From the NCBI GenBank assembly GCA_947626685.1, contig CANQTD010000005.1, positions 35,069 to 99,068 on the forward strand: a stretch of DNA of 64,000 bases, read 5' to 3'. The translations under genes and the position numbers were made by a program. Of the stretch, positions 40,877 through 50,868 are shown one piece after another. Under the pieces are notes generated by a model. It was not told the origin of the DNA. It was given only the letters and a program-made list of their open reading frames with translations, and searched no databases. This stretch comes from an uncultured Clostridia bacterium. Lineage in GTDB: Bacteria; Bacillota; Clostridia; Christensenellales; Borkfalkiaceae. The first letter of the stretch is position 1; the number at the start of each line of letters is the position of its first letter.

Positions 40877-43800
40877 TCACTCTTCGTCGGAGCCTTCGTC
40901 GCTACCCATGAGTTTGAGATCTTCTTCCGATACTTCGGGAAGGGCGGGAGAATTCTCGATCACGTCGTATGCGTCCATATTCCAGAACGTCGGCGCGTCG
41001 ACTTCCTTCACCTTGATCTCGCCGTCGCGGATGAGCTGTTCGGTCGACTTGTAAGGACGGGTGTAATCGTCGGTCGGGATCTCCGCCTGTTCGATGCCGA
41101 GCTGCGCCATGACGAGGTCGATGAGCATCTTCGCGTACTTGAGGGAACGCGCGCTGCGGACCTTGAGCTTGGTGGGCACGTCGGCGTACTTCGCGACGTC
41201 GGCAACGCTCTTGGCGTGGTACTTCGGATCGATCTCGTTGGGATCGAGCGCGAGATACAGGAAGAGCGACTTGCCCCTGAACTGCAACTTCGCGATCGCA
41301 TCTCTTCCCTTGTTGAAGGAATCGTAGCTCCAGCTGACGCGCGAGCGCACGAACTTGTAGGAGAGGAGATAATTCTTGAGTTCGCTGTAATAGGTGCGGG
41401 TCGGTTCCTCGGCCTGGCTGAGGCGGGCGGAGAAGCTCCTGTCGTAGACGGTCATCTTCTCACCCGTTTCCGCTACGGCGACGGGGATCGCAGGCGCGGG
41501 CTCTTCTGCGGGCTCTTCAGCGGGTTCTTCCGCCACAGGCTCTTCTGCCGCGGGCTCTTCTTCCGCAACCTCTTCGGCGGGCTCTTCCGCAGGGACTTCG
41601 GCCTCTTCCGCAACGACCTCTTCGGTTTCGGCGGGCTCTTCCGCAGGTTCCTCGGTCTCTTCGGCCGCGACCTCTTCTGCGGGTTCTTCGGTCTCTTCGG
41701 TGAGTTCCTTCGCCTCTTCTTCGGCGGGCTCTTCAACGACTTCTTCCGCAACGGGTTCTTCCGCTTCGGGCTTCTTCTTCGTCTTGGCGTTGAATACGAT
41801 GAGCACGATCAGCGCGATGAGGAGCAGGAGCGCGATGAGGCAGAGGAGAATGATGAGCCACATCTGGCTTGCGGGCGCGGGCTCGAAGCCGACGACCATG
41901 TACAGAGAGAATCCGTCAACTTCGGCTTGCATGTAGTTGCCTTCGCGCTTGCTGCCGTCGACGACCTGGATATTGTTATTGTCGTCGATGTGCACGATCG
42001 CAAGGTGTTCGTCGGGATAGCTGCGGAGATTCTCGGGAATGAGCAGGCTGAGGAGGAACTTGCCGTTCACTTTCTGTTCGGCGTCCTCTCCGTCCTCAAA
42101 GTGGATATCGTAGACGGTTCCGTAGGTGACGGTCGCCTTGCTGCCGAGCAGTTCGTCGATCGCCTTCTGGACGCCGCTCTTCTGGTCCTTCGTGAGATCT
42201 TGCGGCTTTGCGGTCGCCTTATAGTCCGCGGGGACCTTGTTCTCGAGGTCTTTGACTTTGACGTTGCCTTCCTCGAGCGTCCACTCTCTGCCCTCGACGG
42301 GCGGGGTAACGCCCTTCTCGGTGATCTCGAAGGAAACCTCACTCTTAACATTAAGGACGAGCTCGTAGTTATCGGGGTCTTTCAGAGAGATGGTGACAGG
42401 CTCGGTGTACTTGCCGACATCCTTCTTTGTAATGCTTTTGGGCGTCCATTCGAGCATATCGTTGTTGTCGGATGTGACGACGACCTTAAATTCGATTTCG
42501 GCACCCGTGCTCTCCACGGTCGGCTTGTCGACGGTGACGTTCGTCACGGTGATCTTCGCCTTGTTGACCGTGATCTCAAGATCACTGAGCGAGTTGGTGG
42601 CTGTGTAGCCGTCTTTAGCGACGAGCGTGACGGTGTAGGTACCCGCATTCTTGATCTCGCTGACGGTGTCGCCGCCCTTCGTGATCACGATCCAGCCGCT
42701 TACTCTCGTCTTGGCGGCTTCTTCCCACATCGCGGGGAAGGAGAGCGTGACGGAGATCGCGTTGCCGTCGTAGGTGAAGGGTTTGAGCTCATCAACGCCC
42801 TTGCCGTTCACGAGCCATGCAACGCCTGTAAGGTCGATGGACGCGATAGGAGTAATCTCGCATTGGGTTTCGTAGAAAGGATCCTCGGTCCGACCATCGG
42901 GGTACTTGTAGTTGACGGGGTCTTTCAGAGCGAGGGTCGCGGTGATCTTGTAGGTACCGACTTCCTTGAGCTCTTTGACAGGCGCGTTCGTCGTATTGTT
43001 CTTGAACGTGTAGGTGACCGTGTAATCGGTGAGTGCTTCGAGCGCGGAGGCCTTCACGTCGCCTGCATGGTCATTGCCGTCGTAGGGGATTTCGAAGGAA
43101 CCCCAACCCTCGAGAGGAGGCGTGGGAACAGCTTGCGCTTCCGCCTTTTCGATCGACCACGGGAGGGTCACGGTGATGACTTTGCCCTCGGTCTTGCACT
43201 CATAATCTTTGCCATTGGCGTCGACGACGAGCGTATAGTTGTCGTTTACAAGCGTGAACGTGACAGTGAAGGTATAGTTGTCAACTTTCGTGCCGCTGCC
43301 CGTTTCGGAAGCGAACGTGAACACGTCATTGTTCAACTCCGCGTAGGTGGCGGTATTCGTGTTGCCGTCGGGCGAATAGACCTTGCTCGCTTCATATTTG
43401 ATCGCGCTGAGGTCGATCGTATACTCTGCGGCGTTGATCTTCCATGTGAGCTCCGTCTCGCCTGCGAGCACATAGTTGTCGGTGTCGTTGAGGGTGACCG
43501 TAACGGTGTATGTGCCGACGGCCGTGGCGCTCAGATTCGTGAACTCAAGCACGTCTTGATCGGGAAGATCGACGGGATTGTATTTCACCTCGACCTTGAT
43601 CTCACTGCCCCTGTAGGTGAAAGGCTTGGTCACTGCATCGCCGTTTTCGTCGACGAGACCCTCGACGGTGATCGTGAGTTTCGCGATCTCCCATGTGAAT
43701 TCGCTGGGAGTCCCTTCTGCGAACTGATAGTTGTTTTTGAAGGCTTCGGCGATCTTGGGCTCGATCGTGTATTTGCCCGCGGCCGTCTTCGTCATTTCGG

Positions 43801-46465
43801 TGCCTTCGACGACGCCCGCTTCGGGAAGCTTCCCGATTTCTACAAACACGGTGTGATCGTTGCCGTCGTAGGTGATCGCTTCGGTGTAAGCGATGGCGCC
43901 CTCTGTCGTTTGCTCTTTCAGCCCGCCGACCGTGATAATGTAGGGGGTGATCTTAACGATGACTTCGGCTTCTTTGGAAAGGCCCGTTGCCTCATCGGTG
44001 ACGACGACGGTGTAGACGCCGCTTTCCGCGACTTTGGAGACCTCGAAGGTATCCGTCGTGGTGAATGCAACTTCCGTCGCGTCGCCTTTATACCAATTAT
44101 ATGTATATGTCGCGTACGCGACGCCGTTCGCTTTGACGCTGACGTCGTGGGTCGTGTTGGGAGCATACACTTCGTTCACGTCGTCCGAGACGATGAGCTC
44201 GAAATCGGTGATGGGGTTGAGAACGGTGTTCGCCGCGGGCATCGCTTCCACCTCGACAGCCTTGCCGTCCACAACTTCGCTGTACCAGCCGAGGACGTCG
44301 TGCCCTTCGATTTCGGGACGCTGCGAGAGGGTCGCGATCGTCTCCGCGGAGAGCCCTGCGGGAAGGAAGCCCGTGCGCACGGTCTCGTCGTTCACATTGT
44401 AATCCACCTGATAGAGGTCGGGAATGTTGGCTTCGAGATAGAGGTCGAGGTTGTATTCGGTGCGCTCGAACGCCGAGGACAGGCTGCCGACAAGCTCGGC
44501 AAACGGGGTGAGCCCGTGGTTGTTGAGCACCGATTCCGCCTTGTTGAAGATCTTGCGGAGATCGACCGTGAAGTCGCCCGCATAGACGAACTTCTCGCCG
44601 TCGTAAAGGTTGGCGATCGTTCCGTCCTTGATGCGCTCGGGGAGCATATCGTAGAGACGGTCGACATAGTGAAGGAATTTCTCGTAGTAGCGCGAGACAA
44701 GGCCCGAGCCCTCGAGTTTGCCGACCCATTCATAGATGAAGTCGTTGAGGTCGTTGTTCGCGGAAGGATCTTCGACGAGTTCTCTGAAATATTCCTTGTC
44801 GAACTTCTGCCAATCCATGCCCTTGACGGCATCGAGGAATTTCTCCGCATACTGACGGCCGGATTCGGTAAAGCTGCCGAAGCCGGGAACGTTCTTCGCG
44901 AGCCAATCTTCGAACTCGAACACGGACATGTTCTGCAATCTGTCGAGCTTGGGCGCGACGAAATCGTAGAGCTTGTCGACGATGCGGAAGATCTGCTCCT
45001 GATCGAACGTCCTGTCGGTGAATTTCGCAAGGTACGGGCCGAGGTACTCGTTGAGAATGTCGGCGTCGAGCATGTTTGCGAACCACTTCTGATAGTCGGG
45101 CGTTTGCAGGAACTTGACGATATCGCTGATCGAATAGCTCTCCGCCTTGTCGAGGATCTCACCGGGCGTCTTGCTGAACACGGAGAACACCATGTTCTTC
45201 TGCGAATCGGTGAAGCGGGGCGATTCGAGCATCTTCGAGAACGCTTTCGTGACGAGATGGGGCGCGTTCACCGTGACGGAGACGTGGTCGCCGTCAACCG
45301 AGAGGTCGAGAACGTCCGCAATGTACGCGGCGGCAGCCTTGATCGCATGGCCCTCGCCGTAGAAACCGAACGTGAGGTCGAAATCGACTTCGCCGAACTT
45401 GGTGTCAATCAAAACTCTCGTCTCGATGAGTTTGGAAAGGTCGTCGGCCTCCGCGATCTGGGAGGGACGGGGAATGAGAGAGAGAAGGTGACGGAGACCG
45501 CCGGAGCTGACGCCTTCCTTCTGGGAGTACACGGCTTCGCCGTCGAGGGACAAGCCGGTGATCGAAGCGATGAGATCTTGTACCGTGACCGTGGAGCTAC
45601 CGCCGTTCTCATAGACGTCGGTGACGACTTCTTCGACCTTGCTATTGGCCTGCTCGATCTTTTCGTCGTACTTATTCTCTTCGCGGATTTGGTCTTTGCT
45701 CTCTTGCTTCGCCTTCTCTTGTGCCTCTTCTTTGGAGACGCCGCTCTTCACGAGTTCTTCGACTCTCTCGTTGTACTGCTGCGCAAACGCAGAATCTTTT
45801 TCGAGATTTTCGTTGAACTCGTTTTCGACGATATTGTCGACCGCTTCCTTCACAGCCTGTTCGATCGCCGTGGTGATATCCCCGTAGATTTGTTCCTCTT
45901 CTTCGGGGGTGGGCTGCTTCTCGTCCAAGTAGGAAGAGACGGCCATGTTGATCATGGCGTCGTACTCGCCGCTCACGAACGAATCGAGGTTCTCGGGATC
46001 GCTGAGGAAGTCGACGACATAATCTTTGTACTTGCCCAAATGATTCCAATCGACCTTACTGGGATCGAATCCTCCCGCTCCGGGGCCGAATTCTTCGGAA
46101 AGCGGCGACGCGATGGGCGCAAAGGCGCGCGCCTTTGCGGTCCCGCCCGAACTGCCGTTTTCGAATACGCCGAAGATGTCCTCATAGGCGATCTCTTTCA
46201 CGGCGGCGGTGAGTGCGTCGGTAAGAACGGTGACGTCTCCCCTGTTCGCGTCGAGATAGTCGCGGTATCCGCTACTGAGCAGGACGGTCAGTTCATCTTT
46301 GGAGTAGGTGATCTTGAAGAAGTTGCCCTCTTCTTGCGTGACCGACCCGGACGCTTCTTCCGCGTGCACCGTCTTCATGCCGACGGCGGAGACGCCGAAC
46401 AGCATCAGAACGACGGAAAGAAGCACGAGGAGCGTGAGCGTCAGCTTTCTGCCAATCTGTTTCAT
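40877..46465 (-). CDS. Giant single-pass surface protein with repeated MBG-like domains and cytoplasmic C-terminal domain
   Basis: An 1862-residue protein. The signal peptide is at 1-35 (ending SAVGMKTVHAEE), and a long alpha-helical ectodomain at about 40-690 has no known match. Six or so MBG/Ig-like beta domains span about 700-1440 (recurring ITYDGNDHTVFVE, FTYRGSEIKVEV, FTYDGNAISVTL). A stem follows, then one membrane helix at about 1535-1558 (MWLIILLCLIALLLLIALIV). A low-complexity cytoplasmic linker of Glu-Glu-Pro-Ala units spans about 1560-1660. A folded cytoplasmic domain at about 1668-1785 starts YDRSFSARLSQAEEPTRTYY and contains KLQFRGKSLFLYLALDP, followed by an acidic end. There is no LPXTG motif. 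It probably carries adhesion outside and couples to a cytoplasmic partner. Confidence 0.85.
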   Translation of the reverse strand: MKQIGRKLTLTLLVLLSVVLMLFGVSAVGMKTVHAEEASGSVTQEEGNFFKITYSKDELTVLLSSGYRDYLDANRGDVTVLTDALTAAVKEIAYEDIFGVFENGSSGGTAKARAFAPIASPLSEEFGPGAGGFDPSKVDWNHLGKYKDYVVDFLSDPENLDSFVSGEYDAMINMAVSSYLDEKQPTPEEEEQIYGDITTAIEQAVKEAVDNIVENEFNENLEKDSAFAQQYNERVEELVKSGVSKEEAQEKAKQESKDQIREENKYDEKIEQANSKVEEVVTDVYENGGSSTVTVQDLIASITGLSLDGEAVYSQKEGVSSGGLRHLLSLIPRPSQIAEADDLSKLIETRVLIDTKFGEVDFDLTFGFYGEGHAIKAAAAYIADVLDLSVDGDHVSVTVNAPHLVTKAFSKMLESPRFTDSQKNMVFSVFSKTPGEILDKAESYSISDIVKFLQTPDYQKWFANMLDADILNEYLGPYLAKFTDRTFDQEQIFRIVDKLYDFVAPKLDRLQNMSVFEFEDWLAKNVPGFGSFTESGRQYAEKFLDAVKGMDWQKFDKEYFRELVEDPSANNDLNDFIYEWVGKLEGSGLVSRYYEKFLHYVDRLYDMLPERIKDGTIANLYDGEKFVYAGDFTVDLRKIFNKAESVLNNHGLTPFAELVGSLSSAFERTEYNLDLYLEANIPDLYQVDYNVNDETVRTGFLPAGLSAETIATLSQRPEIEGHDVLGWYSEVVDGKAVEVEAMPAANTVLNPITDFELIVSDDVNEVYAPNTTHDVSVKANGVAYATYTYNWYKGDATEVAFTTTDTFEVSKVAESGVYTVVVTDEATGLSKEAEVIVKITPYIITVGGLKEQTTEGAIAYTEAITYDGNDHTVFVEIGKLPEAGVVEGTEMTKTAAGKYTIEPKIAEAFKNNYQFAEGTPSEFTWEIAKLTITVEGLVDENGDAVTKPFTYRGSEIKVEVKYNPVDLPDQDVLEFTNLSATAVGTYTVTVTLNDTDNYVLAGETELTWKINAAEYTIDLSAIKYEASKVYSPDGNTNTATYAELNNDVFTFASETGSGTKVDNYTFTVTFTLVNDNYTLVVDANGKDYECKTEGKVITVTLPWSIEKAEAQAVPTPPLEGWGSFEIPYDGNDHAGDVKASALEALTDYTVTYTFKNNTTNAPVKELKEVGTYKITATLALKDPVNYKYPDGRTEDPFYETQCEITPIASIDLTGVAWLVNGKGVDELKPFTYDGNAISVTLSFPAMWEEAAKTRVSGWIVITKGGDTVSEIKNAGTYTVTLVAKDGYTATNSLSDLEITVNKAKITVTNVTVDKPTVESTGAEIEFKVVVTSDNNDMLEWTPKSITKKDVGKYTEPVTISLKDPDNYELVLNVKSEVSFEITEKGVTPPVEGREWTLEEGNVKVKDLENKVPADYKATAKPQDLTKDQKSGVQKAIDELLGSKATVTYGTVYDIHFEDGEDAEQKVNGKFLLSLLIPENLRSYPDEHLAIVHIDDNNNIQVVDGSKREGNYMQAEVDGFSLYMVVGFEPAPASQMWLIILLCLIALLLLIALIVLIVFNAKTKKKPEAEEPVAEEVVEEPAEEEAKELTEETEEPAEEVAAEETEEPAEEPAETEEVVAEEAEVPAEEPAEEVAEEEPAAEEPVAEEPAEEPAEEPAPAIPVAVAETGEKMTVYDRSFSARLSQAEEPTRTYYSELKNYLLSYKFVRSRVSWSYDSFNKGRDAIAKLQFRGKSLFLYLALDPNEIDPKYHAKSVADVAKYADVPTKLKVRSARSLKYAKMLIDLVMAQLGIEQAEIPTDDYTRPYKSTEQLIRDGEIKVKEVDAPTFWNMDAYDVIENSPALPEVSEEDLKLMGSDEGSDEE

Positions 46466-46600
46466 ACGAAATTTCTCCCTACAAAATTTTTCTCTCTATC
46501 AAAACGGCGGTGCGGCTCTCGCTTTGCCGCCGAGTTTTCCCTTCGTTCCCTGCGCCCTTTTTCGGGCCGAGCGGAAACTTTTCTATTTTATCACACGGAC

Positions 46601-46629
46601 ATTATATTACATGTTTAATTGCTTGTCAA
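46601..46629 (-). promoter_or_regulatory. Promoter of the 1862-residue surface protein gene
   Basis: Minus strand TTGACA (46629-46624), 17-base spacer, TATAAT (46606-46601). The leader of about 130 bases holds GC-rich hairpins, one of which (AAAAC-GGCGG/CCGCC-GUUUU, about 46501-46540) could slow transcription or translation. Confidence 0.85.
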
Positions 46630-46700
46630 GCGGGTTTTTCAAGAAAAACTCGCCATATCGGGTTTTTTTTACAAATTTCACGGGAAATCGGGGGGATAGT

Positions 46701-49700
46701 TTAGCCTTCTTGACGGTTTTTCGCATTTTCGCCCTCATCCGCGGGGCTGTCGGGGCCGATCGCGGCGCCCGTATCTTCGGGCGCAGAGTCCGTCGGCGCA
46801 GCTATGGGTGGCGTGTTTTCGTCATGGGGCTCCTCTTCGGGCTCCCCTTCGGGGGCGGGCTCGGGCTGTGCGGGCTCGGCGTACTCCGCCTCGGGGACGG
46901 CCTGCGCCTCATACGCCTCGGGTGCGGGCGCGGGACCTTCGCCATGACCGCCGACTGCGGGGTAGAGCGCGCCGTAGAGCGCGTCCGTCTCCTCTCTCTC
47001 CGCTTGGAGCCTGCGGACGATCTCCTCGTCGAGCGGCTCTTCTGCAAGCGCGCGCATGAGTTCCTCTTCCGAAGCCTCTTCCGAAACCTCTTCCGAAGCC
47101 TCTTCCGAAGTCTCGTCCCCCTCTTCGGAGGTCTCCCCGGCGGTCTCTTCGGGCTCTTTCGAAGGCTCTTCTTCAGACATGGTACCCCCCTCTTGCGTAG
47201 ATTCGACCTCCTGCAAGGCTTTTTGGGCGGCGAGAGCGGCGCGCTTTTTCCTCTTTCTGAGCACGAGGAATACGACGAGAAGCACGATGAGGACAACGAG
47301 CACGGCGAGCACGATGGGCGCGCCGATGCGCACGGCGCGGATGATGCGGTTGAGGTTCGTCTCGGGAATGTTCTCAACGGGGAGCTCCGTCTGCTCGAAC
47401 ACGGCGTTGAATTCGGCGTCCCCCGTCACGGTGCCGAGCTCGGCGTCCCAGCCCACAAAGCGGTAGCTGTACTTTTCGTCCGCGGCCTTGAAGGGGGTGG
47501 GCGGGGGCTCGATCGTATCGCCGTAGCTGTAAGTGCGGGTGGAGATCACCTTGCCCTCCGATTTGAACTGCACGGTGTATTTATCATATTCGCACAGCGC
47601 GACCACCGTCACCGCGCTGCGGGGCATGACGAACGTGAAGTCGTCGTTGAGTTCGACCGCAGTGCCGTCCGCCGCGCGCACATACACCGATTCGAGGTGC
47701 ATGCCCTCGGGGAGCTCCCCGACCGTGACGGAGACGGTCTCCCCCCTTGCCGCGAGCGTCGCGCTCACGGTGACGGTGACGTTTTCGGAGCCGACGACGC
47801 CGACATGGTATTGGGGCAAGAGCTCATAGGTGTAGCCCGGGCGCAGGCGGAAATTGATGCGCCCCGCCTCGTCAATGGTGAAGTACACCCCCGTTTTTTC
47901 CGCCGCCCGCGCAAGCGGAAGTTCATACAGATACACGTTGTCGCGGTCGAAATCCCCCGCCGCGGCGAGATCGGCATAGCAGCCCTCGGGGAAGATCTCC
48001 CCCTCTTCGCCGTAGAGGTGGACGGAATAGCGGAAGGTCGAGGCGCCCGTCATGACCGCGTAGACGGAGAGCTCCGAGATCCCGCTCTCCGCGGCGAGGA
48101 AGGCGGCTTCGGGGGAGAAGGAGAACACGCCGCCCGCAAATCGGACCGCGATCCCCGCGCTCTTTTCCCCTGCGAGGGCGAAGATGCCCGAGACATGGAA
48201 GTCGCGCGCGGACGTGTTGCTGCAATCGGCGGTGTACACGCCGTCCGCAAAGCTGACCGTGCTCCCGACCCCGTTCCCGCTCACGAGAAATTCTTCGTTG
48301 AAGCGCGCGGTGTACGTCTTGTCGCCGTCTGCGGGGACGACGGGCGTATCCCACCCCGCAAAGACATAGCGGCGGACGGAATCGGCCTCCCGCGCGGGAA
48401 TGCCGTCGTACGAGGGAAGGTCGCCCCGCCAAACGGAGCACTGCGTCCCCACGCCGTTGACGTACCAGCTGATCACGCACCCCGCCTCGAATTGCGCCTC
48501 ATAGCGCGCGCCTCTCTCGGTCATGGGTGCCACGTTTTTGTTCCAACCGATGAAGCGGTACTGCCGTACGGTGCCGTCCTCCTTGACGAGGGGCGCGAAT
48601 TTTTTCTCATCGTACACGGGGACCGTGCCGTACGCACAATCCGCCTTGAACGTCTTGCCCGCGACGACCCACGTCACTTCATAGAGGTTGGGCGTCTCGG
48701 CGTAGTGGGGAATGAGGTGCAGTTCGCCGCTTCCCGCGGGGGCTTGCAGGCGGTTGAGATCGACGAGCACGTCGGGGTCGTCCACCGAAGCCCACCCGTC
48801 AAAGACGCAGGTGTATCCCACACGGGTGCGCGTGGGCACGATGGAGGCGGGATACTCGACATAGGAGCCGATCTCGGCGCCCTCGACGAGGTAGACATGG
48901 TCCTCCCCCGCCCGCTTGTGGAAATAAATGTCCACCAGCTGCGCGTTGCGGAAATACTTGTCCGAAGTGGCTTGCACGGTGAGCGTGAAAGGCTCTTCGG
49001 GAATTTCGCGAAGAGTGAGCTCCGTTCCGAGAGCCGCAACGAGCGCGCTCTCCTCCGCCGTGGGTTCATACGCTTTCGGTTCGTCGCCCGCAGGGGGCAC
49101 GGCCTTCGGCTCGGCGGGTTCCTCCACCGCGGCGGGCTGTTTCTCCGGGGGAGAAACAGGCTCGGGCGGAACGGGCTGGGTGGGACGGACGGGATAGGTC
49201 GGCTCGTCGACGTGTTCGGGCTCCGTCGGAAGATCGGGGATCCCCGCATAGCCGTTGGGAAGGGGCGCGGCGGAGTCTCTGTCCTCAAACGTTCCGTCTG
49301 TGCCGAGAATCGCCGCGGGCGTGCGCTTGGTCGAGCCGCCGATCTTATAGTTCGCGTCGAAGTAGCCCTCGCTCTTCTTGTATTTTTGGACGGGGCCGCT
49401 GTCGTCGAGGGCATTGCAGAGATAGTAGAGCTGGGCGAGCATGATCTCGAACTGCTCGGTGCGGTCATAGTCGCGGATCTTGCCCCTTACGACCTGAAAA
49501 CCGTGGTAGAAGTAGTCGAGACAGCGGAACAGATCGGCAAAATTCTGCCTGAGCGCGTCGTATGCGCCGATGTAGTAGACGTAGCGCGCCTCGTCCGTCT
49601 TGCATAGCTGGAGCTGGTTGAGAAGGCGGCGCAGGTTGATGGTCGAGCTCATGGCGAGGTCGACGACTTTCGCCTCCGCGCCCGCCAAAATGAGCGCTTC

Positions 49701-50702
49701 GCGGTTGGCGAGGACCTGCGTGACCGAATTGCCGAGAATGGCACTGCTGAGCGTGCGCTTTAAGGAAGTCGCGGGTTTGGAGATATAGGCGAGCAGCTTG
49801 AGCTGGTAGAGGACGGTCTGCGCCTCCTTCGAGGAAGTCTGCGCCTCGAAGTCCTTCATTCTCTGTTCGTATTCTTTCACCGCGGCGAGGTATTCCTCGT
49901 AGCGTTGCAGATCTTTGAGGTACTGCGCGTAGGTCTCTTCGTAGTTGTCGTAAGCCGCCTTGTCGCTTTCATACCGTTCATTCGCCTTTTGGTACGCCTC
50001 ATACTCGGCGTTCTTCCTCGTCCATGCGGCCAATTTGGCCAAATACTCATCGTACGTTTTCCTCTGTTCGCGGTACGTCTCCATCGCGGCGAGGTAGTTT
50101 TGGTACGCCTCTTCCGCCGAGCGGTAAGCCGCAAGCGCGCTCTCATAGCGGGCGCGCTCCTCCCCGAGCTTTTCCGAGGCTTCGACGGCCGCGCCGTAGG
50201 CGAGATTGATGAAGGAGGCGATGTCGTCCGCGGACACGGTAAAACTCGTCCCGTACGTCACGCGGGCGAGGTCGCCGTCCTCTTCGCCGACCTCCTGCGT
50301 CCAAGTATATGTGCCCTCTCCCTCGGACATGGGTGTGCCGTTTACGGTCAACGGCGTCCAAACGACGGGATTGCGGTTGATCGCGACATAGGAGAAGGGC
50401 TCGGCGGTCACCGTGAGGGTGTTCCCTTCGAAGAAGGTGTGCACGGCGGAGGAGGGAACGGCGGGGCTGTATGTCAGGAGAAAATCGTCGTGCGAGGAGA
50501 GATAGTTTTTCTCCGCTTCGCCGACGTCCTCCCCCAAATAGGCGGAGAGGATATCGGAAGCGGTCAAAGCCGTCCGTCCGACGTCGCCCTCGCGGGCATA
50601 TTGGTAAGACGCGTCCGTTGCGGCCGCCGCCTGCATGGGCAGCCCCGCGGAAAACAGCGCGCAGAGCGTGAGCGAAGCGGCGAACATGGCGAATTTTTTC
50701 AT
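46701..50702 (-). CDS. Giant single-pass surface protein with coiled coil and InlB-type repeats
   Basis: A 1333-residue protein. Signal peptide at 1-28 (ending MQAAAATDA). N-terminal domain to about 165, then a Tyr/Ala/Glu-rich coiled coil at about 170-290 (repeating AYQNYLAAMETYREQRKTYD-like heptads). A helical domain follows to about 430 and a Pro/Glu-rich spacer near 465-520. InlB B-repeat-like beta domains occur at about 634-800 and 1041-1105 (YRFIGWNKNVAP, YVFAGWDTPVVP, YSYRFVGWDAEL). One membrane helix lies at about 1128-1150, then a 180-residue acidic cytoplasmic tail with Ser-Glu-Glu and Pro-Glu-Glu repeats. No sortase signal. Same overall plan as the neighbouring 1862-residue protein. 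Confidence 0.85.
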   Translation of the reverse strand: MKKFAMFAASLTLCALFSAGLPMQAAAATDASYQYAREGDVGRTALTASDILSAYLGEDVGEAEKNYLSSHDDFLLTYSPAVPSSAVHTFFEGNTLTVTAEPFSYVAINRNPVVWTPLTVNGTPMSEGEGTYTWTQEVGEEDGDLARVTYGTSFTVSADDIASFINLAYGAAVEASEKLGEERARYESALAAYRSAEEAYQNYLAAMETYREQRKTYDEYLAKLAAWTRKNAEYEAYQKANERYESDKAAYDNYEETYAQYLKDLQRYEEYLAAVKEYEQRMKDFEAQTSSKEAQTVLYQLKLLAYISKPATSLKRTLSSAILGNSVTQVLANREALILAGAEAKVVDLAMSSTINLRRLLNQLQLCKTDEARYVYYIGAYDALRQNFADLFRCLDYFYHGFQVVRGKIRDYDRTEQFEIMLAQLYYLCNALDDSGPVQKYKKSEGYFDANYKIGGSTKRTPAAILGTDGTFEDRDSAAPLPNGYAGIPDLPTEPEHVDEPTYPVRPTQPVPPEPVSPPEKQPAAVEEPAEPKAVPPAGDEPKAYEPTAEESALVAALGTELTLREIPEEPFTLTVQATSDKYFRNAQLVDIYFHKRAGEDHVYLVEGAEIGSYVEYPASIVPTRTRVGYTCVFDGWASVDDPDVLVDLNRLQAPAGSGELHLIPHYAETPNLYEVTWVVAGKTFKADCAYGTVPVYDEKKFAPLVKEDGTVRQYRFIGWNKNVAPMTERGARYEAQFEAGCVISWYVNGVGTQCSVWRGDLPSYDGIPAREADSVRRYVFAGWDTPVVPADGDKTYTARFNEEFLVSGNGVGSTVSFADGVYTADCSNTSARDFHVSGIFALAGEKSAGIAVRFAGGVFSFSPEAAFLAAESGISELSVYAVMTGASTFRYSVHLYGEEGEIFPEGCYADLAAAGDFDRDNVYLYELPLARAAEKTGVYFTIDEAGRINFRLRPGYTYELLPQYHVGVVGSENVTVTVSATLAARGETVSVTVGELPEGMHLESVYVRAADGTAVELNDDFTFVMPRSAVTVVALCEYDKYTVQFKSEGKVISTRTYSYGDTIEPPPTPFKAADEKYSYRFVGWDAELGTVTGDAEFNAVFEQTELPVENIPETNLNRIIRAVRIGAPIVLAVLVVLIVLLVVFLVLRKRKKRAALAAQKALQEVESTQEGGTMSEEEPSKEPEETAGETSEEGDETSEEASEEVSEEASEEELMRALAEEPLDEEIVRRLQAEREETDALYGALYPAVGGHGEGPAPAPEAYEAQAVPEAEYAEPAQPEPAPEGEPEEEPHDENTPPIAAPTDSAPEDTGAAIGPDSPADEGENAKNRQEG

Positions 50703-50733
50703 ACGCGATCACCTCGGATTTTTCGTTTCCCCT

Positions 50734-50762
50734 ATTATATCACATCTTATTTATGAAATCAA
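50734..50762 (-). promoter_or_regulatory. Promoter of the 1333-residue surface protein gene
   Basis: Minus strand TTGATT (50762-50757), 17-base spacer, TATAAT (50739-50734), then GAGGTGAT ahead of the ATG at 50702. Confidence 0.8.
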
Positions 50763-50800
50763 GTATATTTTATCCCATTCAAATCGTGAGAAAAATGGCA

Positions 50801-50836
50801 AAAAAAGCAGAGTGTGTCTGGAAAACCACACTCCGC
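50801..50836 (-). terminator. Terminator of the TetR-ABC operon
   Basis: GCGGAGTGTG/CACACTCTGC (one G-U) with a 10-base loop, followed by TTTTTTTG on the minus strand. Confidence 0.85.
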
Positions 50837-50868
50837 TTATCACAGACGCTATCAGGCGGCGCAGAAGG

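Noticed and set aside
41470..41790. Tandem-repeat-like DNA resembling a satellite or CRISPR
   Set aside because: It encodes the Glu-Glu-Pro-Ala linker of the surface protein in frame; unit length varies and there are no spacers.
40709..46618. Very long open frame on the plus strand opposite the 1862-residue surface protein gene, and similar frames opposite rpoB, rpoC, ligA and priA
   Set aside because: GC-rich codon use leaves few stops on the antisense strand. The minus-strand frames have signal peptides, domains or family matches and ribosome-binding sites; the plus-strand ones have none.
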